Source: Bacteroidetes bacterium HGW-Bacteroidetes-8 (GTDB taxonomy: Bacteria; Bacteroidota; Bacteroidia; Bacteroidales; UBA932). From it: a stretch of 64,000 bases of DNA. Made by a program: the position numbers and the translations under genes. Shown here in pieces: positions 24,815 to 33,831 of this stretch. How positions within the stretch are numbered: position 1 is the first letter of the stretch; every line of letters starts with the position of its first letter. The DNA is taken from positions 97,169 to 161,168 of the forward strand of contig PHCZ01000008.1 of NCBI GenBank assembly GCA_002840895.1, read 5' to 3'. Under the pieces are notes generated by a model that was not told where the DNA came from, made no database searches, and saw nothing but the letters and a program-made list of their open reading frames with translations.

Positions 24815-25741
24815 ATGAGACTTGCTGTTTTTGACTTAGGAACAAATGTTTTTAATCTGCTTCTGGCAAGGATTTCAAAAGGAGAGTGCGACATTAAAAA
24901 GGTGATAAAGATGGGTTCTCATATTGGGAGGGATGGTTTTATCCGGGGAGAACTGAGCAGAGAGTCCATAGAGTCATCAATAGGGGTTTTAGATGATATG
25001 TTTGCTCAAATTAAGATATTCGGAGGGGTAGACAAAGTAAAGGCTTTTGCAACATCTGCAATAAGAGATGCCTCAAACGGAGAACAGTTTGCTCAGATGC
25101 TGAGAGAGAGGTACAGTATGGATGTAGAGATTATCTCCGGAGAGAGAGAGGCAGAGCTTATATACAAGGGAATAAGGGAGTCTATTCTCCTTTATAATGA
25201 GAAGGTGCTGATGCTTGACATCGGAGGTGGAAGCAATGAGTTTATAATTGCAGACAGAGATACAATTTACTGGAAAGAGAGTTACCCTCTGGGAGTTATC
25301 CGGATGAGAGAGATAATAAACCCCTCAGATCCAATTACAGAGGAAGAGATCAACAAGTATACAAACTATCTGGACAAGGCACTTAAGACTCTTTTTGAGC
25401 AGGTTGAAATCTATAAGCCAACCCTGTTGATTGGTTCGTCAGGCTCATTTGACACTCTTAGGGAGCTAATTTTTAAAGATGACGACGGTTCGCTTCCCGC
25501 AATGGAGCTGCCTGTAGATATGTTTTTGGCACTTCATCAAAAATTGCTTGAATCTACAAGAGATGAGAGGCTCTCGATGGCCGGTATGTCACCAATGAGA
25601 GTGGACTATATGGTTTTAGGCAGTATTTTTGTAGAGTACACAATCAGAAAAATCGGAATTAAAGAGCTATATCAATCATCGTTCTCTCTTAAAGAGGGTT
25701 ATATGGCAGAGACAGCCTCCTCAATTGGAGTATATGAATAA
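24815..25741 (+). CDS. Exopolyphosphatase/guanosine pentaphosphatase family protein (Ppx/GppA)
   Basis: A 308-residue actin-like ATPase-fold phosphatase. Motifs are LAVFDLGTNVFNLLLA (first phosphate loop), FATSAIRDASNG, ISGEREAELIYKG, MLDIGGGSNEFI (second phosphate loop) and LIGSSGSFDTL. The start at 24815 is preferred over the TTG at 24797, which belongs to the promoter. The family hydrolyses polyphosphate or pppGpp. This is the short Bacteroidota form without the HD domain, so either substrate is possible. It is followed after 18 bases by the NtrC-type regulator. Confidence 0.9.
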   Translation: MRLAVFDLGTNVFNLLLARISKGECDIKKVIKMGSHIGRDGFIRGELSRESIESSIGVLDDMFAQIKIFGGVDKVKAFATSAIRDASNGEQFAQMLRERYSMDVEIISGEREAELIYKGIRESILLYNEKVLMLDIGGGSNEFIIADRDTIYWKESYPLGVIRMREIINPSDPITEEEINKYTNYLDKALKTLFEQVEIYKPTLLIGSSGSFDTLRELIFKDDDGSLPAMELPVDMFLALHQKLLESTRDERLSMAGMSPMRVDYMVLGSIFVEYTIRKIGIKELYQSSFSLKEGYMAETASSIGVYE

Positions 25742-25759
25742 AAAGATAATTAAAAAGAG

Positions 25760-26923
25760 ATGAAACTTCTTATAATAGACGACGAAAAATCAATACGCAA
25801 TACATTGAAGGAGATCCTTGAATTTGAAGGACACAACGTCTCACTTGCCTCAGACGGAGTTGAGGGGCTTGCGCTGGCCACTTCGGATAGCTTTGATGTA
25901 ATCTTCTCCGATATAAAGATGCCCAATATGGACGGAATGGAGTTACTAGACAGATTAAACGAAGCAAATGTAGATTCATCTGTAATAATGATATCCGGAC
26001 ACGGGTCAATAGACTCTGCTGTAGACTGCATTAAAAAAGGAGCATTTGATTTTATTCAAAAACCTCTGGACCTCAATAGAATATTAATTACTCTCAGGAA
26101 TGCGACCGATAGGACTAACCTGGTCAAAGAGACCAAGACACTCAAGAAAAGGGTGTCCAAAATACCTGAGATAGTTGGCGTATCGTCTGCAATTACCAGA
26201 ATAAAGGATATGATCGAGAGAGTCGCCCCTACGGAGGCGCGTGTGCTTATTACCGGTTCAAACGGTACGGGTAAGGAGCTTGTGGCAAGATGGCTGCACG
26301 AAAAGAGCAGCAGAAACTCTATGCCCTTTGTTGAGGTAAACTGTGCTGCAATACCCGGAGAACTTATTGAGAGCGAACTGTTCGGGCACGAAAAAGGGGC
26401 CTTTACCTCTGCCGTAAAGCAACATAAAGGCAAATTTGAACAGGCAGATGGCGGAACCTTATTTTTAGATGAAATTGGAGATATGAGCCTTGCAGCACAA
26501 GCAAAAGTTCTCAGAGTGCTTCAGGAGAACAGAATAAGCAGGGTTGGAAGCGACAAAGATATCAGCGTTAAAGTTAGAGTTATTGCTGCTACAAATAAGA
26601 ATCTTAATGAAGAGATAGAGAAGGGGACATTCCGTGAGGACCTCTATCACAGGTTGAGTGTAATTGTAATTCACGTACCACCACTCTCAGAGAGGAGAGA
26701 GGATATTCCTCTATTAACCAAGCACTTTCTTGAGCAGATATCTCAGGAGAGTGGGTTGCCGCTAAGAAAGATTGACGATAATGCACTTGAAGAGTTGTCA
26801 GGTTACAAATGGACAGGTAATATTCGCGAACTACGAAATGTGGTTGAACGTCTTATGATATTGAGTAACAATGTAATTACCAAGGAGGATGTGGTAGATT
26901 ACGCCAAACCTATTTTCAGGTAG
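25760..26923 (+). CDS. NtrC-family response regulator lacking a C-terminal DNA-binding domain
   Basis: A 387-residue protein. Residues 1-120 are a receiver domain (acidic pair Asp7-Asp8, phosphoacceptor Asp51 in FSDIKMPNMDG, Lys in IQKPLDL). Residues about 140-375 are a sigma-54 AAA+ domain: Walker A GSNGTGKE (166-173), the sigma-54 contact loop GAFTSA (213-218) instead of the usual GAFTGA, Walker B GGTLFLDEIGD, the sensor/arginine-finger region FREDLYHRLSV, and NIRELRNVVERL. The protein stops after DVVDYAKPIFR with no Fis-type helix-turn-helix. It may therefore act from solution, bind DNA through a partner, or have another target. The NtrY-like kinase at 27942 is the likely partner. Confidence 0.92.
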   Translation: MKLLIIDDEKSIRNTLKEILEFEGHNVSLASDGVEGLALATSDSFDVIFSDIKMPNMDGMELLDRLNEANVDSSVIMISGHGSIDSAVDCIKKGAFDFIQKPLDLNRILITLRNATDRTNLVKETKTLKKRVSKIPEIVGVSSAITRIKDMIERVAPTEARVLITGSNGTGKELVARWLHEKSSRNSMPFVEVNCAAIPGELIESELFGHEKGAFTSAVKQHKGKFEQADGGTLFLDEIGDMSLAAQAKVLRVLQENRISRVGSDKDISVKVRVIAATNKNLNEEIEKGTFREDLYHRLSVIVIHVPPLSERREDIPLLTKHFLEQISQESGLPLRKIDDNALEELSGYKWTGNIRELRNVVERLMILSNNVITKEDVVDYAKPIFR

Positions 26924-26947
26924 GGAGATAATCCTCAAAACAAAACT

Positions 26948-27361
26948 CTACTCCTTTTCTATCCGGATTTGCTGGATAAAATTGCCTTCGGGCTGTGTCT
27001 TTACAAAGAGTGTAATTCTGAATTTACTTCCGCCGGCACTAAGATTCCCTACAGCATAGGTCATTGGTGGCTTTCCACTGCGATAGTTTATCACAAAACT
27101 TTTGGGGGAGTATGCGGTAAAAAACTCCTTAACAATCTGTTTGGCCTGCTGTTTGCTGCACACATTATTAGTACCCAGAATATCAACTTCGAGATTTGTC
27201 GCAAACCACGCAGAGAGACTTTCGGCATCTCCATTTTGAATATATTTGGATATAGGAACGAAAACATCCTGTTCTTTTGCCTGAGCCTGCGCGGGTTGAA
27301 TATATAATCCCGAAGAGGCTGAAATCAATAATATTAATAAACTATAAATCTTTTTCATCAT
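26948..27361 (-). CDS. DUF4783 domain protein, exported
   Basis: About 137 residues from the ATG at 27361 (MMKKIYSLLILLISASSG), with a signal peptide ending near AQAQA. The mature part (VFVPISKYIQNGDAESLSAW, then LEVDILGTNNVCSKQQAKQI and a final ITLFVKTQPEGNFIQQIRIE) matches the NTF2-like DUF4783 family, which is restricted mainly to Bacteroidota and has no established function. The longer frame from 27391 adds ten residues before the signal peptide and is less likely. It lies between two regulatory genes but on the opposite strand, convergent with the NtrC-type gene across a 24-base gap. Confidence 0.85.
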   Translation of the reverse strand: MMKKIYSLLILLISASSGLYIQPAQAQAKEQDVFVPISKYIQNGDAESLSAWFATNLEVDILGTNNVCSKQQAKQIVKEFFTAYSPKSFVINYRSGKPPMTYAVGNLSAGGSKFRITLFVKTQPEGNFIQQIRIEKE

Positions 27362-27467
27362 ATCAATATCCCTCAAGGAGAGTAATAGCAAAATTCAAGC
27401 CACCCGTAAAGTTATAAAATTAATATAATTCCACGATATATCTCAAATAAATAGTAATTTTGTAAGG

Positions 27468-27941
27468 ATGAAGATAGAGTTTCTCTTGACAGGAAAGACA
27501 GAAGCAGCCTACCTCAAGGAGGGCATCTCTCTTTATGAAGAGAGACTTAAGTTCTATACTTCATATTCAAAAAAGGAGTTACCGGATGTGAAAAATTCAT
27601 CATCACTCTCCAAAGAGCAAATTAAGGAGAGGGAGGGAGAACAAATCTTGAAAAACCTGGGGGAGACAGATGAGCTGGTACTTCTTGATGAGAGGGGAGC
27701 ACTCATTACATCTGAAGATTTTGCTGTAAAAGTAGAGAGGTGGAGTCTACGGGGTGTAAAAAAGATAGTTTTCGCAGTAGGGGGTGCATACGGATTTTCT
27801 GACGCCATCTACAAAAGAGCAAACGACAAGATCTCGCTCTCCAGAATGACCTTCTCTCATCAGATGGTAAGAGTTATTTTTTTGGAGCAACTTTACAGAG
27901 CTTTTACAATAATAAAAGGGGAACCCTATCACCACAAATAG
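27468..27941 (+). CDS. rlmH: 23S rRNA pseudouridine(1915) N3-methyltransferase RlmH
   Basis: A 157-residue SPOUT methyltransferase. The knot region KIVFAVGGAYGFSD and the C-terminal LSRMTFSHQMVRVIFLEQLYRA-type block with final KGEPYHHK are diagnostic for RlmH. It methylates pseudouridine 1915 in helix 69 of 23S rRNA on assembled 70S ribosomes. A -7-like TAATTTTG at 27455-27462 stands only five bases before the ATG, so if it is used the mRNA would be almost leaderless. The stop codon is directly followed by the ATG of the histidine kinase. Confidence 0.95.
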   Translation: MKIEFLLTGKTEAAYLKEGISLYEERLKFYTSYSKKELPDVKNSSSLSKEQIKEREGEQILKNLGETDELVLLDERGALITSEDFAVKVERWSLRGVKKIVFAVGGAYGFSDAIYKRANDKISLSRMTFSHQMVRVIFLEQLYRAFTIIKGEPYHHK

Positions 27942-30900
27942 ATGATAAGGAGAAATATAAGATACTCAATAAGAAAAAGAACCACCATTCTTTGGATATG
28001 CGTTCTGGGGATGACAATTGCCTCCTTTATGGAGTTCTCTTCTACAGGCTCTATGGACAGGGAGGTATCCAATCTGGAGAGCCGCATTCACAAAAGGCAA
28101 AAGCTACTTGAGGAGTTCGCTGTAAAGACAATAAAACACCCGATTGACCAGTTTCTATCATTCGAAGAGGAGCTTCCGGAAGATATGGTTATTTACAGAT
28201 ACTTTGATAATACCCTTCACTCCTGGGCCAATCAACTCCCCATCTCCAATGACGATATAGACCTATTTACATTCGGCTACACTCTTAACCATCTCAACAG
28301 CACAGTAGTTACAAATACACCCTTGGCATATCTGGGAGTTACTGAGCAGTATGTGAGTCTTGGATCTGCCTGGTATATCGTTAATATTTATTCAAAGAAC
28401 AATCAGACTGTTATCACTGCTCTTCTGGTGCAGACCGACTATCCTACCGAGAACACCATTCTGAACAATAAAATAAACCCCAACTTTTCTCTCCGCAGAC
28501 AATTTTCAATAGTTCCTGTGACATTTGACGAGTCCTATATTGTTCACGGTAAAGATGGTGGTGTACTCTTCTCTGTCATTAAAAATCTACCGGTAAAGTC
28601 TTCTCAGGCAGGCATTGTCCTAAGGTGGTTTGCAATTCTCTTTGCAATAGCCGCGCTTTTCTCAAATCTGCAGTACAAACGGGGGGTAAAAGAGTTTTTC
28701 TCGATAGCTGCCGGGCTTGTAATTATCAGGCTTGTAGCTCTCTATCAATCCAGACAGATGCAGGGAGAGATGGAGATTTTTTCGCCAAATCTCTATGCAG
28801 ATTTTGGACTATTCAACTCTCTGGCAGATCTTCTTATAAACAATGTACTCATCTACCTGCTTCTAATGGCTCTCTTTATGGTAAGGAGAAGCATTGCACT
28901 TGCAGTGATGAAAACCAGCTCAAGTAAAAGGGCACTTCTCAGTGGGGTCTTTTTCTTAATTCCACTGCTGCTTCTGCCTTATATACATTTCAGTATCAGA
29001 TCTTTGATTCTCAATTCAAATATCGTAATGGAGCTATACAAAATTGACGGAATCTCCATATACACCTTTCTGGTATACATAAGCTATGGGTTGCTCTTTA
29101 TGGCTCTGCTCTTCTCCCTGCAATTGCTGCGGCCATTTCTCAGAAGAGAGCGACGCTACTCGTTTTTTAATAAGAAGCCACTCTCTCTCTTTATAACACT
29201 TATCTCCCTTTACACACTCTTCACGGTTAGTATTTACGGATACAACAAGGAGTTTAACAGAAACAGGGTCTGGACCACTAAGATGTCGGTGGAGAGGGAT
29301 TTAAATATGGAGCTCCAACTTAAAGGATTGGAGAAAAATATTGTTAATGATCAAATTATAGCTATGTTGGGCAGTACTATGATGATCTCAGATATCCTGG
29401 ATCTCAATGCTCCTCAGGTTCACTGTAACACCTTTTTTGACAGAGAGCTTTATCTGTATGGGATGCAGCTGGGAGATAACTCCCGATTCTTCTTTATGAA
29501 CAACTACAACGGAAGAATCAGCTATATGGGGGTCTTCACCTATATTAGTTTTGGAGAGGAAGTAAGGTTATATATTGAGCTTGACAGTAAATTCCTACGA
29601 GAGTCTATCGGTTATCCGGATCTTTTGTTGGATCATAAGAAGATAGAAAATTATAACCTACCGTCTGGCTATTCATTTGCCAAGTATCTAAATAACCGTT
29701 TAGTGACCTACTCGGGAGAGTACAACTATCCCATAACCACTCAAAAAGAGCATGAGCCGGGTTACAGAGTCGAAAAGAGGGATGGATATATCCATTTTGT
29801 AAACAATATCTCTCCGGAAAATCTTATAATCATATCCAGACAGGAGAGAAACATATTTCCGTATGTTGTCTCCTTCTCATACCTGATGCTATTCTTCTCG
29901 TTTATGATACTATCCCTTATTGGTGTCAGACAGAAGAGCTATCTGCTCTCTATTCCCAGAAACTCATTCCGCTGGAAAATATCGGTTCTCATTATATCGT
30001 CATTGGTTTTTGCTCTTCTGGCGATGGGTGCCGGAAGTATATGGTTCTCTGTAAGGTATTTTGAAGAGAACAACCGTGAGCAGATGGAGGAGAAGATATC
30101 TTCCGTACAGAACACACTATCTGGCTACAGTAAATTTGCTCAACGTTATAACGACCCTCAGTTTAATAGTTATAAACTGATGGAGGCTATGAACAGCCTC
30201 TCCAACTCTGCACAGATAGATATTAATGTATACCGTTCAGACGGACTGCTGCTTAAAACAACCAGATCAGAGATATTTGACCGCTATCTGCTGGGATACA
30301 GAATGAACCCACAGGCCTATAAAGAGATTGTCTTCAATAATAAAAAACAGTTTGTCAATAAGGAGAAGATAGGAGATCTTACCTACTACTCTCTTTATGC
30401 CCCGCTCTTTAACCTTGACGGTAATCTCATTGCAATTTTAAATATTCCGTATTTCTCACGGCAGAGTGACTTTCGTAAAGATGCATCCTCAATAATTGCA
30501 GCGATAATAAATATATATCTGCTTCTCTTGCTTGCTGCTGTTTTCGGGGGTGTGGCACTCTCTAACTCTATATCCAAGCCACTTGCCGAAATCAGCCGTA
30601 AAATGGAGCTTTTGGATATATCGCAGCAACCGGAGCATATCAACTACACCAATCGAGATGAGCTTGGGATTTTGGTTGTGGCCTACAATAAAATGGTAGA
30701 TGATGTAAACGAGAGCACAAGGCGATTGGCTGCAGGTGAAAGGGAGCAGGCCTGGAGAGAGATGGCAAGGCAGATAGCTCACGAAATAAAGAATCCTCTA
30801 ACTCCAATGAGGCTTAGTATTCAGCATTTGATGAGGCTAAAAGAGCAGGGGGTTAAAGATTGGCCAAACAGATTCGACTCTTTGGCAAATTCGCTCATTG

Positions 30901-31409
30901 AGCAGATAGATATACTTTCAGATGCAGCAGGGGAGTTTTCAAGCTTCTCAAGATTCTACTCTGAGGAGCTTACCAGGTTTGATCTTAATACACTTATCAG
31001 GGAGCAGCTTATTCTCTTCAATACCAGAGATAATATTGTGCTCTCGCTCGAGAGCAGTGCAAAGGATGCATTTGTAATCGCCAGGAGAACCCAGCTGACA
31101 AGAGTTTTTGTAAACCTCTTTTCAAATGCAGTTCAGGCTGTAGAGCAGCAAGAGGATGGAGGAAGTATAATAATCACTGTAGAGAGGGGTGTAGATTACT
31201 ATGAGGTTAAAGTAGAGGACGACGGACCGGGAGTGCCCGAGAGTCTTACTCACAGACTATTTAAACCAAACTTTACCACAAAGAGTGGAGGTACAGGTCT
31301 CGGTCTGGCAATCTGCAGAAGCATAATGGAGCAGAGCCAGGGATCCATCTATTACGAAAAATCTCAAAAATTAAGAGGAGCCAGCTTTGTAGTAAGAATT
31401 CCTGTGTAA
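27942..31409 (+). CDS. Large multi-pass sensor histidine kinase, NtrY-like
   Basis: An 1155-residue membrane kinase. One helix lies near residues 15-32. A first extracytoplasmic region follows, then a cluster of about six helices (roughly 225-400), a second extracytoplasmic region, helices near 640-660, 675-695 and 850-872, then HAMP (SNSISKPLAEISRKMELL). The HisKA domain has phospho-acceptor His947 in QIAHEIKNPLTPMRLS, and the ATPase domain has N, G1 and G2 boxes (FSNAVQAVE, DDGPGVPE, GGTGLGLAI). The HEIKNPLTP signature is that of NtrY-type kinases. Two separate periplasmic regions are unusual. It abuts rlmH without a gap and probably signals to the regulator at 25760. Confidence 0.93.
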   Translation: MIRRNIRYSIRKRTTILWICVLGMTIASFMEFSSTGSMDREVSNLESRIHKRQKLLEEFAVKTIKHPIDQFLSFEEELPEDMVIYRYFDNTLHSWANQLPISNDDIDLFTFGYTLNHLNSTVVTNTPLAYLGVTEQYVSLGSAWYIVNIYSKNNQTVITALLVQTDYPTENTILNNKINPNFSLRRQFSIVPVTFDESYIVHGKDGGVLFSVIKNLPVKSSQAGIVLRWFAILFAIAALFSNLQYKRGVKEFFSIAAGLVIIRLVALYQSRQMQGEMEIFSPNLYADFGLFNSLADLLINNVLIYLLLMALFMVRRSIALAVMKTSSSKRALLSGVFFLIPLLLLPYIHFSIRSLILNSNIVMELYKIDGISIYTFLVYISYGLLFMALLFSLQLLRPFLRRERRYSFFNKKPLSLFITLISLYTLFTVSIYGYNKEFNRNRVWTTKMSVERDLNMELQLKGLEKNIVNDQIIAMLGSTMMISDILDLNAPQVHCNTFFDRELYLYGMQLGDNSRFFFMNNYNGRISYMGVFTYISFGEEVRLYIELDSKFLRESIGYPDLLLDHKKIENYNLPSGYSFAKYLNNRLVTYSGEYNYPITTQKEHEPGYRVEKRDGYIHFVNNISPENLIIISRQERNIFPYVVSFSYLMLFFSFMILSLIGVRQKSYLLSIPRNSFRWKISVLIISSLVFALLAMGAGSIWFSVRYFEENNREQMEEKISSVQNTLSGYSKFAQRYNDPQFNSYKLMEAMNSLSNSAQIDINVYRSDGLLLKTTRSEIFDRYLLGYRMNPQAYKEIVFNNKKQFVNKEKIGDLTYYSLYAPLFNLDGNLIAILNIPYFSRQSDFRKDASSIIAAIINIYLLLLLAAVFGGVALSNSISKPLAEISRKMELLDISQQPEHINYTNRDELGILVVAYNKMVDDVNESTRRLAAGEREQAWREMARQIAHEIKNPLTPMRLSIQHLMRLKEQGVKDWPNRFDSLANSLIEQIDILSDAAGEFSSFSRFYSEELTRFDLNTLIREQLILFNTRDNIVLSLESSAKDAFVIARRTQLTRVFVNLFSNAVQAVEQQEDGGSIIITVERGVDYYEVKVEDDGPGVPESLTHRLFKPNFTTKSGGTGLGLAICRSIMEQSQGSIYYEKSQKLRGASFVVRIPV

Positions 31410-31410
31410 C

Positions 31411-32718
31411 CTACTTCTGACGAAGGAAGATCTGAATTGGTACCCCGGTAAAATCAAATTTCTCACGAAGCCTGTTTTCCAAAAATCTTTTGTAGTCATC
31501 CCTTACATATTGAGGAAGATTGCAGAAGAATGCAAATGATGGAGCAGGAGTTGGAAGTTGAACTATATATTTGATTCTTACATATTTACCCTTTATAGAA
31601 GGTGGAGGATATTTTTCAATCTCCGGTAACATAATTTCATTGAGTTTGGATGTGGTTATTCTTTTTGCACGGTTTGCAAACACTTTTGCTGCGGCATTAA
31701 GCACATCCAGTATTCTCTGTTTATTTATCACAGAGGTGAAGATAATGGGAATATCGTTGAATGGAGCGATACGGTCTGAGATCTTTTGGGTGAACTCCTT
31801 CATTGTATTTGTCCCCTTATCCTCTATTGTGTCCCATTTATTGACAACAATAACACACCCTTTTCTGTTTCGGATAATCAGGTTGAATATAGCCATATCC
31901 TGATGCTCTACACCGAGCTGAGCATCCAGCATAAGAATGCAGACATCTGAATACTCGATAGCTCTAATAGAGCGCATAACAGAGTAAAATTCAAGATCTT
32001 CCTTGACCCGTGCTTTTTTTCTTAAGCCTGCTGTGTCAACCAGAATAAATTCGTGACCGAATTTGTTGTAGTATGAAGATATAGAGTCTCTTGTTGTTCC
32101 AGCAACAGGTGTAACAATGTTTCTCTCCTCCCCCAGAAGTGCGTTTGCCATTGAAGATTTACCCACATTTGGTTTGCCTATAATGGCAAGGTGGGGGAGC
32201 CTCTTCTCCTCTTTCTCCTCCTCTTCTGCGGGAAGCATCTCTACTATTTTATCCAGCAGATCACCCGAGCCGCTACCACTGGCAGATGATATTGCCCAAG
32301 GTTCGCCCAGGCCGAACGAGTTAAACTGATGCACATCAAACATTCTATCTCCTGTATCTACCTTATTGGCGAGTACCAGAACAGGTTTTTTTGCCCTGCG
32401 AAGAATATCTGCTATTGTATAGTCAAAATCGGTTATCCCGGAATTGACATCACACATAAAAAGAATAAGATCTGCCTCCTCAATTGCAAGGAGTACCTGT
32501 TTTCTTATCTCTTCCTCAAAAACATCGTCTGAATTTATAGCGTAACCCCCTGTATCTATTACGGAAAACTCTTTTGCGTTCCATTCACACCGTCCGTAGT
32601 GACGGTCACGTGTCACTCCGGCAATCTCATCTACGATTGCCTGTCTCATACCGACAAGGCGGTTAAAAAAAGTAGATTTGCCCACATTAGGGCGTCCAAC
32701 TATTGCAACAATACTCAT
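31411..32718 (-). CDS. der: Ribosome biogenesis GTPase Der (EngA)
   Basis: A 435-residue double GTPase started at the ATG at 32718 ([18 protein letters not shown]). The first G domain has GRPNVGKS and DTGGY; the second has [35 protein letters not shown] and NKWD. The C-terminal KH-like domain ends [15 protein letters not shown]. Der is essential for 50S assembly. It is last in the engB-prs-nadE-small peptide-der direction and ends one base from the convergent kinase gene. Confidence 0.97.
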   Translation of the reverse strand: MSIVAIVGRPNVGKSTFFNRLVGMRQAIVDEIAGVTRDRHYGRCEWNAKEFSVIDTGGYAINSDDVFEEEIRKQVLLAIEEADLILFMCDVNSGITDFDYTIADILRRAKKPVLVLANKVDTGDRMFDVHQFNSFGLGEPWAISSASGSGSGDLLDKIVEMLPAEEEEKEEKRLPHLAIIGKPNVGKSSMANALLGEERNIVTPVAGTTRDSISSYYNKFGHEFILVDTAGLRKKARVKEDLEFYSVMRSIRAIEYSDVCILMLDAQLGVEHQDMAIFNLIIRNRKGCVIVVNKWDTIEDKGTNTMKEFTQKISDRIAPFNDIPIIFTSVINKQRILDVLNAAAKVFANRAKRITTSKLNEIMLPEIEKYPPPSIKGKYVRIKYIVQLPTPAPSFAFFCNLPQYVRDDYKRFLENRLREKFDFTGVPIQIFLRQK

Positions 32719-32758
32719 AATGGAGGCAAAGATAGTCAATAATTATAAAACGATATTT

Positions 32759-32986
32759 TTAATCTTCGCAGGAGCAGCAGCAAGAGGAGCAATCTTCCTT
32801 TTTATCACTCTTCCTCCAGAGTATCTTCTCTTGTGACTTGGCACACATAAGGCCCAATTTACGCATCTCTTTGTTGTGCCCTATCTCTGACTCCGGGAAT
32901 TTCCCGTTTTTACGAAAAATAATATTGAATGAGAAGAGAAAGACAGCGATGGCAAGAATTACAACAGTTATAATGAATAGTGACAT
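32759..32986 (-). CDS. Small Cys-rich single-pass membrane protein
   Basis: A 75-residue protein starting MSLFIITVVILAIAVFLFSF, one transmembrane helix at the N-terminus. A cytoplasmic-type segment follows (GKFPESEIGHNKEMRKLGL, then CAKSQEKILW), with a tail rich in cysteine and aspartate/glutamate (DCSSCCCSCED), six cysteines in eleven residues. A four-residue longer start at 32998 overlaps nadE and is less likely. I recall short Bacteroidota membrane proteins with the IGHNKEMRK-type stretch but no function. The tail suggests metal or Fe-S handling, or a target for thiol modification. It starts 2 bases after the nadE stop. Confidence 0.75.
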   Translation of the reverse strand: MSLFIITVVILAIAVFLFSFNIIFRKNGKFPESEIGHNKEMRKLGLMCAKSQEKILWRKSDKKEDCSSCCCSCED

Positions 32987-32988
32987 AA

Positions 32989-33828
32989 TTAATTGCATTT
33001 AAAACACTTATAAGGAGGCAAAAGTGGCGAATCACCTGTTTGAAGCATTGGCGGCAGTTGATGTACTTTAAAAGATGAGGATGCCATTTGTTTTAATATC
33101 CTGTCTACCAATATCATCTCACTTCCGGCAGATATAATCTCCTGCGCACTCTTACCCTCTTCAATAAGGGAATGCAAAATTGGGTCCAAAACAGAATATT
33201 CCGGAAGCGTGTCGCTATCCTTTTGGTGAGCTCTTAACTCTGCAGATGGCTCTTTTGTAAGGGTAGATTCAGGAATAGCTTTTTTTATACTGTTTATGTA
33301 GCGAGCCAGAGAGTAGACCTGCAGTTTATATTGATCTGCAATAACCATAAGTGCACCGCTAAGGTCTCCGTAAAGAGTTCCGTAGCCCATTGCAAGTTCG
33401 CTCTTATTCGATGTGTTGAGCACAAGTGCTCCTGTATTATTGCTGTAGGCCATAAGGATGTTTGATCTTATTCTGGCCTGTATATTTTCAAGTGTAATAC
33501 TCTTTATGTCACCGCAAAACAGATCTTCCAGCTCATTTATGTAACGGTTAAGAATTGTCTCAATGGGAACTATAGAGTGATCTATGTTTAAATTTCCTGC
33601 CAGCTCAACTGCATCTGCAACAGAGTGGAGGGTGGAGTATGGAGAAGGCATAAGGATGGCGTGAACATTATCTGCCCCAAGTGCCTCAACTGCAAGAGAA
33701 AGAACTACAGCTGAGTCAACTCCTCCGGAGAGCCCGAGAACAGCTCTCTCTTTGCCCTGTTCCCTGAAAAAGAGTTCAATCCCCCGTACAAGTTTTCCAT
33801 ATAGTAGATCTGTTTTCACTTCCTGCAT
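32989..33828 (-). CDS. nadE: NAD+ synthetase, single-domain form
   Basis: A 279-residue NAD synthetase: the PP-loop ATP pyrophosphatase motif SGGVDSA (34-40), NTSNKSELAMGYGTLYGDLSG and TKEPSAELRAHQKDSDTLPEY are intact. It adenylates nicotinic acid adenine dinucleotide and amidates it. There is no N-terminal glutaminase (nitrilase) domain. Yet the C-terminal end (FKVHQLPPMLQTGDSPLLPP) resembles the synthetase half of the large glutamine-dependent enzymes, and it ends in a CFKC pair. It may use free ammonia or an unlinked amidase. It lies between prs and the Cys-rich peptide gene with 2- to 3-base gaps. Confidence 0.93.
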   Translation of the reverse strand: MQEVKTDLLYGKLVRGIELFFREQGKERAVLGLSGGVDSAVVLSLAVEALGADNVHAILMPSPYSTLHSVADAVELAGNLNIDHSIVPIETILNRYINELEDLFCGDIKSITLENIQARIRSNILMAYSNNTGALVLNTSNKSELAMGYGTLYGDLSGALMVIADQYKLQVYSLARYINSIKKAIPESTLTKEPSAELRAHQKDSDTLPEYSVLDPILHSLIEEGKSAQEIISAGSEMILVDRILKQMASSSFKVHQLPPMLQTGDSPLLPPYKCFKCN

Positions 33829-33831
33829 AAT

